Source: Nectonema munidae
Taxonomy: Eukaryota; Nematomorpha; Nectonematoida; Nectonematidae
Length of the DNA: 64,000 nucleotides
Reading direction: 5' to 3'
NCBI GenBank assembly: GCA_030549495.1
Contig: JAUIRK010001029.1
Span: 124,001-188,000, forward strand
In this document: one piece after another, positions 33,756 through 44,727 of the stretch
Layout of the letters: every line of letters begins with the position of its first letter
Position numbering within the stretch: the first letter of the stretch is position 1
Made by a program: the position numbers and the translations under genes
Notes under the pieces: generated by a model
Databases searched by the model: none
What the model saw: only the letters and a program-made list of their open reading frames with translations
Told to the model about the DNA's origin: nothing

Positions 33756-35612
33756 GTGTTTGAAATTTTGAATCAAACGTTTTCTCCAAGAAACAAATAT
33801 TCAAAATTGAATTTTAAAATATTATGGACAAATTCCAATTATGGTGAGAGTCAATATTTTATACGCGACCATTTTGTTCCACTCGTTAGCTTTACTAATA
33901 ATACCAATAGTACCATTTTTCTAATCACGAAAGTAACGACCCGTGTTTGTCTTAGAAGCCATTTTTTGAACATAAGTTTGATGAAGATAAAAAAATAAAG
34001 AGAAAAATGAAAAATATCTTGACCAAAACAAATTTTGCCCTTCTACTTTCTATAATGGAAACTGTGATTCTGAAAAGGAATGAAATAAGAGGATTTTTAT
34101 CAACTTCATAGATAGTTGAGTTCTTAGAATCACAGTCTGAATCAATGAGTCATGTTCCTCAATATAAAAAAGAGAATTTTTTCTTTATTGTGAAGAAAAA
34201 CTATGAAAATAATAAAAATAGCTTCCGTGAAAATTTCAGAGTTTGGGTGTCAATGTCTAATAAGGTATATTATTTAATTAAATAGAAATGGCTTGCTGAA
34301 TGTAACCAGATATACACAGCGGGGTAACCTTATCAAGGATGAGAAGAAAGTTTGATAATACTGCATAGGTATTATTCCTCTTTAAAAGTTACTCCTTTAT
34401 ACAATAGAAGTATTTCATATTTTAAACAACATCTGGATAATTTTATTCATCTTTTCAATCACTCTGTTTATGAGTATATAGGTTCATACCCTGATATTAT
34501 ATTTCATCATAGTAATTGTCAAGATAATCACAGGCATTTCACAATAACAAATTCCTCAGTCTATGAATACGTTAAGGACAAGTTGAAAACAGATTCTCCT
34601 AAAGCTATATCTAAAAGTTGCCTCTATTCCTCTCGATTCAAAATTCATTCAAAATTTAAAGCACTCTTTAAAATAGCAAAAATCTAATTCTAGATCCTCA
34701 AAACCTAGCAGATGATTTTACATGTTGGCATTGATATCTTCTGATAATAATCATTTATTAAGCGAATGTCTCTACTGTCTGGTGGTAGCGCGAGAATTGT
34801 GTGCTACACTGAGAATCAACTAATACATATGAAAAACTGAATTTTTACAAACTAGTTCAACATCAGTGTTGAGTATTGTGATAAGACACAATTTAGGTTC
34901 CTGCGTCAAAAGCATGGTTATTGTTTAAAAATGGAAATATTGAAACCAATAACAAAAAAACTTCAAATTTTTCTGGACCAGTTTTCATACATTTTAACTG
35001 TAAATATCAAAAATTCAATTAATTTTTCCTGGTTTTAATTCAAATTTATTCTCCAAATCTCCTAATGCTTTTGAAAGTTTGGTCATACGCCTGGATCAAG
35101 AACTAGCATTACTCAAATCAATTGAATTTAGAATTTCTAATGCAAAAATCTGGTGTACACGTCATTTGAAGAATAATATTATACATGATTTGTGAAAAAA
35201 GTGGGCATGATAAAAGTGGAAATAAACAGCCGTGTGCATTCACTGTTAAGTACAAAAGGACTAGCAGACTTATCTTCTAATATTAAGTTCAACATTAAAG
35301 CTACTGAATTACTCGACAAATACGAAATTGATACAGTTAATCACCTGAAAAAATGTTTTTGAAGTACACAGAGCATATCCGTATATTCCTTTCAACTAGA
35401 AAAATAATAGATGGGAGGCACTCAATCATGTGTTAAAATCAATTATTAATTGGAAGCCTAAAAGTATTACCACTGATAGCAATGTCGTACGATGCGGTTA
35501 TATATGAAGAAATTATGCTCAAAAATGCTTTCGTTGACATAGATAATTTTATTTTGAAAGAAGAGTTATCTCGATCAAATATCACAAGTGAAAGTGAACA
35601 AAATAATATATA
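33756..35612 (+). pseudogene. Mutator-like (MULE) transposase relic
   Basis: Decayed plus-strand coding sequence, readable in several frames in a consistent order. In order: ENFFFIVKKNYENNKNSFRE (about 34166); YFKQHLDNFIHLFNHSVYEY and VYEYVKDKLKTDSPKAISKS (34400-34620); SLVIRLDQELALLKSIEFRI then CTRHLKNNI (35065-35180), the MULE Asp followed by its C-x2-H signature; WEALNHVLKSIINWKPKSIT (about 35415); and a C-terminal SYDAVIYEEIMLKNAFVDID ending NNI-stop at 35612. The family call rests on the D...CxxH block and the order of pieces as I remember related animal proteins. Many stops and shifts, clearly inactive. The left boundary is uncertain, and the right edge touches the mariner insertion. 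Confidence 0.55.
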
Positions 35613-37081
35613 ACGTGTTCGGGATAAATTTTACGGAATAAAATTTGGATTTTTTTCAGATGTTAAAAATCTTTTTTTATTCATACACGAAAATACAACG
35701 AGAATGAAGGACTGGAACCCACCTGAATCTTGGAAGAGAATAACTTGTATCATGATGATTCGCGCCAGCCATCAAAATCAAGAGATTATGAACGCTCCTC
35801 AATGCTCCCTAAAATCTGTGAAAACAATTTGAAATGAGCTAAAAAATTATCCCTTTGTCATTCTCTCTCTCTCATCTTATCTATTATAATGCCTTACTGT
35901 TTGCCTTTTTCTATTGCCAACCTCAAAGACACATCTTCAGAATTTTTTTTCCTAATCTGGCATTTAAACTCGTTGTATGGATTCCTGGATTATACTAAAT
36001 TAAGGAATGGTGATGGAAGAAAAGGACTATCAAATTTTATGCTACTAGAATATTTTGTTGCTTTTTTTACTTTTGTTGTTGTAATAAATTTCTTCTTCTT
36101 CAAAATTGCAATGGAGACTACGAGGCTGTCGCTAAAAGAAAGAAACATACTAGGCGATCTGATTGCGCTCGCACAGCAGAATTTCTTGAAAATCTTCAGA
36201 AAAAAGTGTTGGAGGATCCTGGCTTTGAAATTCGGGCTTTGTCTTGTGAATTGAATGTTTCAGCCTCTACCATGAAGCTTGCTCTCAATGAAGACCTTCG
36301 ATAATACTCATACAAGCGTTGCAAAAGTCAACTTCTTACAGAAAAAGCCCGCCAAAATCGCCTGATAAAGGCCAAAAAACTTTTGAGCAAAGTGAAACAT
36401 TCTGCTAAAACATAAACGATCTGGCTCTTTTTGGATGAGAAAATTTTTGCCAGGATCAAAAGCACAACACGCAAAATGACAGATGGCTTGCATACAGTCC
36501 AAATGACACTCCGCGAGTCATGCAGACTAAATTTTCGCAAACTGTGATGGTTTTCGGATGTGTGTTGAATTCAGATGCCTACGTGGAATTGCTGACTACT
36601 GTAGTTAAGCCCTGGATAACAAGAGTGACCAATAATAGGCCATATGTGTGGCAGCAGGATTCTGCGCCTTGTCACACCTCAGCAAAAAGTCAAAAATGGT
36701 TGTCAGCTAACTTTTACGACTATGCCAGTCCAAATGTTTTGCCTCCAAACTCCCCAGATCTTAACCCGATGGATTATTATGTATGGGGCGCTGTGGAGAA
36801 CGATACCATCGCTGTCCTAGTACTACAAAAGCCCAGTTAATCGACAGAATTAAAGCCGTTTTTGAGACCCTTCCCAGGAAAGGTGCAAAATTAGCTTGTT
36901 CTAGATTCCGAAGCGGAATAGAAGCTGAAATAAATGCGAATGGAGTTATTTTGAATAAAATTCTTTGATAATAGTGTAATTTCTTTGTATATTGAATTTC
37001 TTTTAAATCTAATAATTTTTGTAGTTATCAAATAATTTTTCTTTTTTCAGATGAAACTGTCAAATTTATCCCAAACACCCT
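35613..37081 (+). mobile_element. mariner-like element, DD37D (maT type)
   Basis: 1469 bp between TA duplications (35611-35612, 37082-37083). Ends: ACGTGTTCGGGATAAATTTT and, inverted on the right, AGGGTGTTTGGGATAAATTT. The end sequence is near-perfect for about 17 bases beyond the outermost few. It carries a broken transposase gene. Confidence 0.9.
36111..36968 (+). pseudogene. mariner transposase, DD37D, broken
   Basis: ATG at 36111 (METTRLSLKERNILG). The N-terminal helix-turn-helix region continues in another frame as NVSASTMKLALNED. The first catalytic Asp lies in WLFLDEKIF (about 36420), the second in VWQQDSAPCH (36650), the third in NSPDLNPMDYYVWG (36750-36790), with 37 residues between the last two. 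Near the end it reads TTKAQLIDRIKAVF and FRSGIEAEINANG. Damage seen: a frame shift near 36155, stops near 36303 and 36413, a shift near 36445 and another near 36800. About 285 codons originally, normal for mariner. Spacing and motifs are those of the maT group. Confidence 0.85.
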
Positions 37082-37083
37082 TA

Positions 37084-37808
37084 TGATATATCTTATTTCT
37101 TAAAACAAAGATAAATTTATGAGCAATTTAACTTCTTCTGACGGCAGTTTTAAGAGAAAGGCGGCCTTAAATGTTATTCCAAAATTAGCCATGAAACATG
37201 TTGAAGAAGGCATAAAAGGACACTTTTATATTTAGGGTTAAAATTTTTTTTGAAAAAACTCTGCATGTACCTTCATCAAATAAGGTTTTCTCCCATTTAA
37301 GATACTTTTGTTGAATTTTGAAAATTAATTGAATTAAGAAGGTACAATTAAAGTTGATTGCATAGAACGGAGGCAACCATATATGGATGAATGTTTACAA
37401 AATACTTTTAGCGAGTTTTCCTGATAGAAAAAAAGTTTTCAATAAAAGCTAAAACCCTTATTTCAACATTCTAATTTGTATATATGCTGCGATTCGTTTT
37501 CATACGAACTAAGGTACTGAAAAAATGTGCAAATATTGGTAGAGAAAAATTGTAATTAAATTTCAATACAATAAATAGTATGTAAATAGATTGAGTTCCA
37601 ATGAATAGTATATGAAATTTTCCAAGAATGATATTTCTTATACTTGGCGCATATCAGTAATAAGCTCTTTTATGATGAAAAGTTTTTAAGCAAAACCCAT
37701 CCATAAAATATAAATTCATGAAAAATAACTCATTAAATGAAATAAGAGAATTATATATTTCAAATCTGAGGGAAATTAGCGTTGAATTAAGGTACTTAAA
37801 TAAAATAA
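37084..37808. other. AT-rich DNA, nothing recognised
   Basis: If the Mutator-like relic extended past the mariner insertion, its remainder would be here, but no conserved piece is readable. Confidence 0.45.
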
Positions 37809-37923
37809 TTAACCCTTTGAAGACTAATGGTCTGCTTTATTTTTCAATGCAATTTTGAATATCTAAAGCAGACGATTTTCATTTCCTGGGACACCGGTGT
37901 TCCACCGGTCCTCAAAGAGTTAA
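37809..37923. mobile_element. TTAA-type MITE, 115 bp
   Basis: Bounded by TTAA on both sides. Left end TTAACCCTTTGAAGACTAAT. Inverted right end TTAACTCTTTGAGGACCGGT. The inner words GTCTGCTTTATTTTTCAATG and AAAGCAGACGATTTTCATTT are shared with the element at 58896-59023, so both belong to one family of piggyBac type. Confidence 0.8.
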
Positions 37924-38085
37924 AAGAAACCTTCCAATAACATGAATAGTTCAAAAATGAGAAATAACTGAATGTTTCTAAATATTCTGAAAGTAAGTTA
38001 AGATTTCAGATGTTTCCTAATTAAATTATATGGTGATAAGGACAGCGCTTTCTTCTATCAGAATAGAAACTTGTTTAAACAAAAA
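37924..38085. other. AT-rich spacer
   Basis: No feature seen. Confidence 0.4.
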
Positions 38086-38089
38086 TTCT

Positions 38090-38722
38090 CTGCTTGAAAA
38101 AGTCTGCTTCATTCCTCAATACTTATCATAAAACCCTTCTAGTTAAATCCTATATTCTTAACAATTTCAATTACGGTTTGAAAACATACTTCCCTCTCCT
38201 AACCAACAAAGACATAAATATTTTTGTGAGACTTATTAAGAACTGTCTAAAGTGTGTTTATAATTTGAAACATTCTTCAAGCATTTCGATTAATCACTGC
38301 CAAAGCTCAAAAATCCTCCCAAACATCAAGCACCTTCAGCTCAAGTTCCTTCTCCTTACATATAAAGAACTTCACTCACTCTCAGAAGATAAAAATCTTT
38401 CTCTAAACAAGTTTTTCAATATACCTCCAGTTCGCTCCAAAAACAAAAAATTGAAAAAGACTTTTTACTCCACATCATCAACCCTTTTTAACTCCCTGCC
38501 ACGATACATTCGAAAAACAACCTCTCTTGCCCAGTTTAAAGAACAGCTATTCCAACACTATATTCATGAATTGTCTTCTTCCTTTATAATGTGAGAAATT
38601 CTAAAAACACAAATTAATAACTATTTAAGCATATAATACATATTTATCTTTTCCTTCAATTTTTCCTGATAGTGATATCGTCACTACAAAACGTACGTTT
38701 TGATTTAAATAAATAAATTATA
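38090..38722 (+). mobile_element. LINE 3' fragment (reverse transcriptase end)
   Basis: 5'-truncated non-LTR element. The open frame 38094-38594 (166 codons) matches the C-terminal end of Jockey/CR1-like ORF2: KSYILNNFNYGLKTYFPLLT, FVRLIKNCLKCVYNL, LQLKFLLLTYKELHSLSEDK, FYSTSSTLFNSLPRYIRKTT. Its stop is followed by a short 3' UTR and an ATTTAAATAAATAAATTA tail, as expected from target-primed reverse transcription. The frame is still open for 500 bases, so insertion is fairly recent. It differs from the RNase H-bearing LINE at 42.8-49.9 kb. Confidence 0.8.
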
Positions 38723-39470
38723 TTATAAAAAAAGCATGGCTATAAGTACTGTTCATCTTCAGATCGAGCTTTAGCAGATAAATACGCGTATAATTTTTTC
38801 ACTAGAATCTACATCAGAAATAATACGTAATGCATCAGTTAGAGGTGAAATAAAAATTTAACCATTAAAAATCTCATTTCTTTCAATATAATCGGCTATA
38901 TGATTCAAAGTATATTCTTATATCTAAAAAAACTAAGGTAAGAAGTAATGACAAACTCAACTTGACTTATTATTTAGTCTATCAAATTTATACATAACTG
39001 TCAAATTCAAATTATTAAATATAAAACCTTACAAAATGATAAAATTGAGGTAAAATAATCTAATGAAAAGCTTCTTTTTATATCATTCCTAGTATTCGGA
39101 AATTTTGCGAAATAATCCCGTCAAAGCAACGTTAAAATGCGGGTGTTTGAGTTCCAAAAGCGAGATGAGCTAAAATAGAACTCCATTAACCACAATGTAC
39201 CGGTGAAAAGTGTTTTAAGCCCATAACTTTAGATCTCTTAACATTTTATGATAATTGAAAGTGAAATAAAAAGCATTTGAGTGAATGAATTTTGTTCAGC
39301 ACTAATGAGGTTGAAAAATTCAAAAGGTTTCGTAAATAACCCAGAGCAAAAATTCCAAAAAATAATCAAAATATATGTAGGAAAATAAAAAAAAGATGTT
39401 AGTTAAAGTATAATGTATTATTTGATATCAAAAAAACCATCTTTAGAATAACCAGCTCAGGGTCAGCATG
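38723..39470. other. AT-rich DNA, nothing recognised
   Basis: No gene, repeat end or RNA gene supported. Confidence 0.5.
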
Positions 39471-39478
39471 AACTAGAC

Positions 39479-39804
39479 AAGGAGTTACCAAACTATGGCT
39501 CGCAGGCCAGATCCGGCAAGCGAAGTAAGTTTATCCGACCCGTAGGCTAAATTTTGATATTGATAGGTGTTACAAATTAAGTATTTTTGAAATATATTGT
39601 GTTCATTTACAATTTTTATGTTTCCTGAGTGTATCAACTTTATCACATATATAGGGAAAACATCAAAAAGTTTGCTTTATTTTGTTTTAAACAAGTAATA
39701 TTAGGAATTTCATAATGCCAGTGTTTTTTAACTTATCAATATTCCAGCCGGCTTTTAAATTTTATATAATCCGGCCCGCTTCAAAAAAAGTTTGATGACC
39801 CCTG
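39479..39804. mobile_element. hAT-type MITE with 8-bp target duplication
   Basis: 326 bp. Left end AAGGAGTTACCAAACTATGG, right end inverted CAGGGGTCATCAAACTTTTT. Flanked by AACTAGAC on both sides (39471-39478, 39805-39812). Subterminal GCAGGCCAGATCCGGC and, inverted, GCGGGCCGGATTATATAAAA are typical of hAT elements. Non-coding. Confidence 0.9.
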
Positions 39805-40035
39805 AACTAGACAATCTATCGTACATTTGACACTTAAAAAAACTGAGAACATGGCATGATGAATTGATATTTTTAGCAAATTGCTTAGATTTTATCTCCT
39901 ACTTCAATAATCTGATTACAGTGGAATATCATTGAACTATATTTGATGAAAAATAATCCAAAATATCTTACTATTCTCAAAAAATTCTAAAATCTAAATT
40001 TAGATAGAAATAATCCAATTTGACAGCACTGGAGG

Positions 40036-40625
40036 CAGGGCGGTATCAAGGGATCGTGGCGCCCCAGGGCAAGGGTCCGGAATGGAGCCCCTCACCACTT
40101 GCTCTTTCTTTTCTGTCATCCCCACCCCATTCGGGCTTAAAAAGTGATTTAGAAAAAAAATGCTCACATTTTTATTAAGCCACATAATTCAGATATATAC
40201 TGACTGAGTCGAAGACAGTATCGATTAAATGTTCATTTTTCATGTTTTAGCAGCAGCAAAATTATCTATGACTTCGTCAAAATCAACACAAATGAGAACT
40301 TCTTTCTCAATGCTCATAAGAGCCAGACTTTGGAGGCGGACTTGCCCCATAGTACATAGAGTACTTTTAGAAAATTATTGGAAGTGGGAAGAGGTTAAAT
40401 TTGCCCCCCCCCCCGGATATGCGTCCGTGCTGCTAGGGCAACATAGAACCTGGGAGTTTATCCCGGCTACATTACTCTTCTTAAAGTTTCCTCAGTTGTC
40501 TTGGTGGAAACTTTGGGAGGGGAATTTTTTTACATCCCTAAGCCCCACACCCTAAAGTTGTTGACTGGGCAATGAAATAGCGCCCCAGGGCAATTGCCCC
40601 CCCCCCCCTTCTTGATACGGCCCTG
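40036..40625. mobile_element. GC-rich hAT-type MITE, 8-bp target duplication
   Basis: 590 bp flanked by ACTGGAGG (40028-40035, 40626-40633). Left end CAGGGCGGTATCAAGGGATC, right end inverted CAGGGCCGTATCAAGAAGGG. Both ends contain GCGCCCCAGGGCAA. The interior has two C runs (about 40405 and 40599). The frames at 40000-40185 and 40229-40555 fall in it and show no protein family. Confidence 0.9.
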
Positions 40626-40639
40626 ACTGGAGGTATAGC

Positions 40640-41545
40640 GAAGTTAGGCAGTTATATAGTTGTGATAATATTGAAGACGCAAAAAGTGAAATTATGCCTT
40701 GTGAAGTCATTTTTAATTTTAAAAGTTATATTTAGAGACAAAGTTTTGTTATAATAGAAACCTGCATCTAAGCGCGTTCCAGCACGTATCAAATAAGTGT
40801 ATTACATTCACTTCTGAAGAAATTATTTTTTCATTTTATACTATAAAATAAATGACAGTAAACAACTTTTCTAAACTATGAAAATATCAAAAATGATCTA
40901 CTTCGCCTAATTCTTATAAATTGACGATTAAAAAGTTAACGAAAAAATGGAAAGTTTAGTTGGTTCATACATGGAATGGAAGAAGGTATATCTTAAAAAA
41001 CCATATTTCAAACCTACATGTTTAAAATTTACCAACATTTTTTATGAATAAAATTTTGTATTTATAAGTTACAAATTGAAATACATAAATTTTTTAATTC
41101 ACTTTTGGTGCCTAAAAAAAAAGGAGGGTAGTCGTAAAATAAGCTAGAAAAAAAGCTATTAAGAAGCAACATAACAAGATAATGAAATGAAACTTAATTT
41201 ACTAATAAATCTTGAGTTCTTAATCAGAAGAAACTAAAATAATTCTATATCTATAAAAAAATTTTCATTTTTGCCTTCATTTATATTATATCGATGGTAT
41301 AAATCAATGTCTACACGATGAAAATAATTCCAATAATGACCATAAATTCTATGCTTTTATTTGAATAGTTTGATTGACATATAACTTAATTTTACATATC
41401 TAAACTTGTTAAAAACGAAATATATTATTTTAGATCAAAAAAACAAATCATAACTTAAAAGTTATATTGTCATAAAGGGGAGCATATAAAAAATACATTG
41501 AATTTTACTAAGTAAAAGAAAATATTAAAAAAAGCAACAAATTTA
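40640..41545. other. AT-rich DNA, nothing recognised
   Basis: About 900 bases with no coding or repeat signal. The 3' end of the adjoining piggyBac relic probably lies at its right. Confidence 0.5.
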
Positions 41546-42815
41546 TTACACAAAAAAGTTATTTTTATTACTTTGAATGAAAAGCGTTAAAGCAGTGCAT
41601 ATGAAGGGCAACGTTACACTTGATACATCTTTTTTAGTGCCTTTTTTTCCAAAATACGCATATTTTCTGTGTAAAGAGATTGCCAAAATCATGATTTTTT
41701 GTATCAAATCTAATATCACTGCTGACTTTATTTGTGAAAAAAAGAATCTTAGTTGTTTTGTTTGCAAAGTTTTGCAAAAGATACGTGTTAACAATTTCCG
41801 TACGAATCCAAGTTGATCCAATGGTTTTTCTTTATATAAGCAACTTTTTTGTACAAGAACCAAGAGTTTTGTAAAAAGGCATGGAACAAAAATCGGAAAA
41901 AAGGCCACCACCACTTTTTAAACATATGCTCATATGGTATTGTGTAATATTTTGATTTGATCTGTCTACTCCACCTATCAATCCGTTATACTTCGCTATT
42001 CCATTTGGTTGTGGTATAACTATGACTTTTCTTTTTGAAGAACAGCATCTTCTATCACTTTTCAAAGGCTTCACACCGAGACAGATCGATGCCAGTTTTA
42101 CTACATTATTGTCTCTTCATGTTATGATAATGAACAGGTGTCGTATCGATAACCTAAGTTACCCCTATTTTTTTGAGTAAAGATTTTTTATTAATAATAA
42201 TTTGGCAAAAACTATCCATCTATCACTTCTTATTACACCTGTTGCATGAAACATTTTTTTCCTTAAAAGTTCAAGCAAATGTAAGGAGCAAAAATAGTTA
42301 TCCATCACAAGGTGGTAATTATTTCCTGGTAAAAGATTAGCAAATTTCATCACAACGCTTCCTCCTATTTCGAGTTCTTTGTTGTAGGCTTCAGACTTAC
42401 CCGCATAGGGGGAAAAGAAATAATGTACCCATCTGAAGTGCACATTATCCAAGAATCTTATAGGTTTTCCTTTCATAAATTGTTTATAAAGATGCTTGCC
42501 ATAATATTCTATCATTGACTCATATGCTAATAGTTTTTGATTCGGGTATATGACATAGAAATCGATTATTTATTTTCACGTAAAATGGCTTTATTTTTGA
42601 TAATTTATCACCTGGTTCTAGGCACAAATTGTCGGTTAAATGAATATAACTAAGGACTTTTCAAACCGATTACTACTAAATGCCTTAGCTATAGCTATGT
42701 TATGTATATCGTCTTTTTGTTCCCAAAACATTCTGCTTCTACAAACTGGGCTGTAGCCACTTATTATTAGAACACTTAAAAAAAGTTTCAACTCACATAT
42801 ATCAATACTAAAATA
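41546..42815 (-). pseudogene. piggyBac transposase relic (third lineage)
   Basis: Minus strand, N-terminus missing. It begins in the conserved region LIISGYSPVCRSRMFWEQKD and IHNIAIAKAFSSNRFEKSLV (about 42800-42660). It then has YESMIEYYGKHLYKQFMKGK (42540-42470), VMDNYFCSLHLLELLRKKMF (about 42300) with the second catalytic Asp, AKYNGLIGGVDRSNQNITQY (about 41960) with the third, and a Cys/His tail KRCIKCNVALHMHCF near 41590. Where ESM stands, relatives carry DESM, so the first Asp is lost. Stops and frame changes are present in the upstream part and near 42170 and 41830. The LINE lies directly upstream, so the start was lost or displaced. Confidence 0.8.
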
Positions 42816-42989
42816 TGTTGATTAATTTTTTTGGCTATGCTTAGTATTGAAAGGGGAATTTTTCTGTTAAATTGTAGGTGTTTGATTATGTTTTGTCGGT
42901 CTGTAAAAAAGATTATGTGGTGGAATTTGGATGTAAAGATGATTAGGTTATCAATAATGTGGTTGCATGATGTTAGAAATGCTGGGCCT

Positions 42990-43135
42990 CAGATTCATAT
43001 GCGGAGGTGTTATTGCCTGTCTTTATTTGTTGTGTGAAGAAAGGAATATTTGTATTGTGATTAAAAAAAGCGCAAGTAGCGGTTGCTTTGTTACGTGATT
43101 TTGAACCGTCTGTAAAAATTGAGAGTTGGTGATGC
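42990..43135 (-). pseudogene. LINE RNase H domain remnant
   Basis: IFTDGSKSRNKATATCAFFN then NIPFFTQQIKTGNNTSAYES is the first Asp block of RNase H (TDGS) and its Glu/Ser region. It is read in a different frame from the plus-strand 68-codon frame at 42831-43037, which is a shadow. Confidence 0.7.
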
Positions 43136-43550
43136 GCATTTGAATTGCGTTGGTGTTTTATGGAGTTGAGTGTAAATAATTTGTGGTTGCATATTTTAGT
43201 TGAGTAAGGGGTGGATTTCGATGAGTGGACAAGGGAGAATGGGTGTAGGTATGGTAAAACTTGGAGTGAGAAAGTTGCTGCGTTCAGGAATGGAATTTGA
43301 AAAGGTAAGCGAAGGGGAGGTGTGAGTTGAGTAAAAATTTGTGAAGTTATGTGGAGCTGGTTTAGAGTGGAATGTAGATAGATATTTTTTAATTATGTTT
43401 TTTTAGGTTTAGGTGTAAGGGTAAAGTATGTGTGAGAAGTTCAAGTTTTAACGTAGAAGTAGTGTGAAATGCGTTTGTGATTGTGAGTACGCATAGGCGA
43501 TGTATTTTGTTGAGATGGCTTAGTGAGTTCTGCAATTTGAGTCAGCTTCC

Positions 43551-43874
43551 TCAGGCAAGTGAGCTATATTGTATGACTGGAAGTATGATAGATTTATAGA
43601 TGTACTTTGAGATTTTTGGATGAAGACCCCACTTATATGAAATGGTTTTTTTGGGAGAGAATAGGGTTGGTGAGAATTTTGTGTATATTTTTCGGAGGTG
43701 AAGTGTAAATTTTAGATTCGATTGAAATGTGACGCCCAGATATTTTATGTGTGGTTCAGAAGTAAGTGATGCTGATATGTTTAGTTTCAATGGTAGTGGA
43801 ATTATTCTCTTTAGTGTGAAGTGTTTAAGTTTTAGTTTATCTAAGTTGAAGGAGACTTTGTAGTTGATGGCCAT
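43551..43874 (-). pseudogene. LINE reverse transcriptase thumb remnant
   Basis: 107 open codons containing KYLGVTFQSNLKFTLHLRKI and YIYKSIILPVIQYSSLA, the YLGxxxD-like and thumb segments of non-LTR RT. Confidence 0.75.
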
Positions 43875-44264
43875 TGTTTGTATTTGTGTGATTAGATTCG
43901 CATTGTGATTGATGTTGTTTAGTTATAGTGTATTTGAGAAGAGAAATAAGATATCATCAGAGTAGTATTGGGCAAAGTCGGAGTAATGGGGTTGATGAGG
44001 ATTAGCCATAGGATATCTGATAGGTTACCTACTTACGGAAGGGAGAGAGTTAGTTTCTGGATGTACGTATTGTTATTATTTAGCAAGATGAGAATGCGCT
44101 TTTGAAGATTGTTGTTTACGAATATGATTATGTATGTAGGGTATTTTTATCGATGAGATTATTTGTGATTCCAGGGTACCATGCTGCATTGAAGGCATTT
44201 TCGATGTCTATAAATGTGGTTGTTGCGATATTTTGAAAATTTAGCGTTTTTTTTAAGTAAAGAT

Positions 44265-44465
44265 TTAACGAGATAGGGTTAAATCGGTGTTTTTATTTGA
44301 TAAATGTGAGAATTGATTCGGGTGTATTAGAATATTTTTGAAGATGTAATGGATTATGCGCTGTCGTAGAATTTTTTCAATGATTTTGTCTAGGGTTGGT
44401 AATAGAGAAATTGGTTCCCAGTTTTTGATTGAATTATTGTTGCGATTTGGTTTAGGGATTAGCAC
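44265..44465 (-). pseudogene. LINE reverse transcriptase finger remnant
   Basis: 66 open codons: LIPKPNRNNNSIKNWEPISL, LPTLDKIIEKILRQRI, NILIHPNQFSHLSNKNTDL. This is the RT 0-2 block (IPKP...RPISLL, HPNQFGF) of Jockey-like elements. Confidence 0.85.
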
Positions 44466-44727
44466 TAGTTTACATATTTTTCAAATATTTGGGAATTAGC
44501 TTAGTTTGAGGCAGGGGTTGAAAATGTTGAGGAGATGAGGGTGTAGTATGTAGTAGGCTTTTTTCACATGTTTAACCTTCGCTTGACGGACTCCTGGCAA
44601 TTTTGTCTATTGCCAATTTAAAACACATTTTTCTAAAATATCCATCATAGTAACTTCTTTCAAAAGTAACATGTAAACGTTCTCGTTATGATAAAAAATC
44701 AAAATAAAATAAAATTAGCAAAAAAAA

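Noticed and set aside
40229-40555. 108-codon frame
   Set aside because: Lies wholly within a MITE bounded by ACTGGAGG target duplications and includes a homopolymer C run.
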